Under the pieces are notes generated by a model. That model had not been told where the DNA came from. It searched no databases and was given only the letters and a program-made list of their open reading frames with translations. Of a stretch of DNA of 64,000 nt, positions 63,532-64,000 are shown in pieces. This stretch comes from Aliarcobacter sp017996075 (GTDB taxonomy: Bacteria > Campylobacterota > Campylobacteria > Campylobacterales > Arcobacteraceae), in the NCBI RefSeq assembly GCF_051062515.1, contig NZ_JAMXEK010000002.1. One strand, 5' to 3'. The translations under genes were made by a program, and so were the position numbers. How positions within the stretch are numbered: position 1 is the first letter of the stretch; each line of letters opens with the position of its first letter.

Positions 63532-63855
63532 GTGAAAAAACTATTTTTAATAGATATACCAAATAAAACAAGAGAGCGACAAGTTGATAGTATCAAAAAT
63601 GATATACGAAAATATATAAAAAGAGAAAAGAGTAAAAAACTACCAGTTGGTTTTAACTCTTGGTTTTTTGATTGTAAATTTGGACAAACAAAAGAAGATG
63701 CAAAAGTTATAAATTTTGCTGATGTTATAAAAAGTGTAGATTTAGCTCAAAGTGAAAACTATCCTAGTTTTTATCTTGAAATTGTTGCAAAAGCAATATT
63801 TAGAGAAAAAAAACTATCTAATGATACTAATGATGATGAGATTTTAGAAGATTAA
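63532..63855 (+). CDS. DUF6172 family protein, GTG start
   Basis: 107 residues from a GTG with AAAAGGA 8 bases before it. IKNDIRKYIKREKSKKLPVGFNSWFFDCKFG and the later VDLAQSENYPSFYLEIVAKA stretch match the small DUF6172 family (basic N-terminus, WxFDCKxG). The function is unknown. It is followed after 73 bases by a probable glyA. Confidence 0.8.
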   Translation: MKKLFLIDIPNKTRERQVDSIKNDIRKYIKREKSKKLPVGFNSWFFDCKFGQTKEDAKVINFADVIKSVDLAQSENYPSFYLEIVAKAIFREKKLSNDTNDDEILED

Positions 63856-63928
63856 AATTTAGCAATTTTTGGATTGTTTATAAACTACAATTTTGTTAAA
63901 ATTTGAAAAATAAAAATTGGAGAAAGAG

Positions 63929-64000
63929 ATGAACTACATAACAAACGATAATTTAGAAGTAGCTGATATTGAGGTATTTGAAATAGTTGAAGCAGAACTA
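63929..64000 (+). CDS. glyA: Probable serine hydroxymethyltransferase, N-terminal 24 codons only
   Basis: An ATG with GGAG 6-9 bases upstream opens a frame that runs off the window. The N-terminus MNYITNDNLEVADIEVFEIV resembles the start of Campylobacterota GlyA (ITN.NLE.AD.EVF..VEAEL). Only 24 residues are visible, so the call rests on that resemblance. Confidence 0.5.
   Translation, partial: MNYITNDNLEVADIEVFEIVEAEL

Noticed and set aside
1..64000. tRNA, rRNA, insertion sequences or integrated phage
   Set aside because: No cloverleaf-like, rRNA-like, transposase, integrase or phage structural sequence was recognised when reading the gaps and the gene products.

Overview
The window is a strongly AT-rich, densely packed chromosomal segment. 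Its gene content points to the Campylobacterota, most likely Arcobacter/Aliarcobacter. The evidence is a Campylobacter-type Fur, a short ComEC, scattered trp genes (trpD with tsaE/lptB, trpA with bpt), RNase Y, Bpt, MdaB, a TsdA-type cytochrome, many two-component and c-di-GMP genes, and frequent TTG starts with a well-placed AAGGA. I found no rRNA, tRNA, CRISPR array, insertion sequence or prophage. No gene-free stretch exceeds about 300 bases.

Layout. 1-6000: end of an M48 protease, a thiosulfate dehydrogenase cytochrome followed by a three-gene sensor module (lone Cache protein, regulator, kinase), a guanidine-type SMR exporter behind a guanidine-II (mini-ykkC) riboswitch, a DMT exporter and a PEBP protein. 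6000-14000: ComEC, a diguanylate cyclase, a GlcF/GlpC-type Fe-S protein, lgt, a PagL-like protein, an orphan regulator, a DUF234 protein and kdsB. 14000-22900: a surface-adhesin locus made of a 7TMR-DISM kinase and regulator, a Cache-GGDEF cyclase, and a two-partner secretion pair (TpsA/TpsB). Two promoter regions in it share a near-identical block of about 50 bp. 22900-26200: lptB-tsaE-trpD-S4 operon and an SDR. 26200-31560: TIGR02757 protein, a single-chain restriction-modification enzyme, a GH3 NagZ-like enzyme and a J-domain protein. 31650-41700: a membrane J-protein, a Panacea-like protein, a chemoreceptor, a thioesterase, an ABC-F protein, a leucine-rich-repeat-like protein, two flavoenzymes, an AEC transporter and a DsbC-like protein. 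41700-52300: TonB-like protein with a perfect 8-copy repeat, ftsY, a TlpA-like lipoprotein, the operon of formate-folate ligase, rny, rsmD and an ABC permease, argG, and fur/feoAB with a Fur-box-like site. 52300-64000: bpt-trpA, panB-ruvB-AI-2E transporter, an FTR-rhodanese fusion, a FlaG-like protein, a HerA-like ATPase, a YiiX-like protein with Ser in place of the catalytic Cys, a CNNM/CBS protein, a PD-(D/E)xK-like protein, DUF6172 and the start of a probable glyA.

The most interesting unit is 14015-22876. The kinase/regulator pair, the cyclase and the secreted adhesin appear to be wired together by a shared operator-like element with CGACA half-sites 11 bp apart. This would make a self-contained sensory and c-di-GMP controlled adhesin system. 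The link between regulator and element is inferred, not shown.
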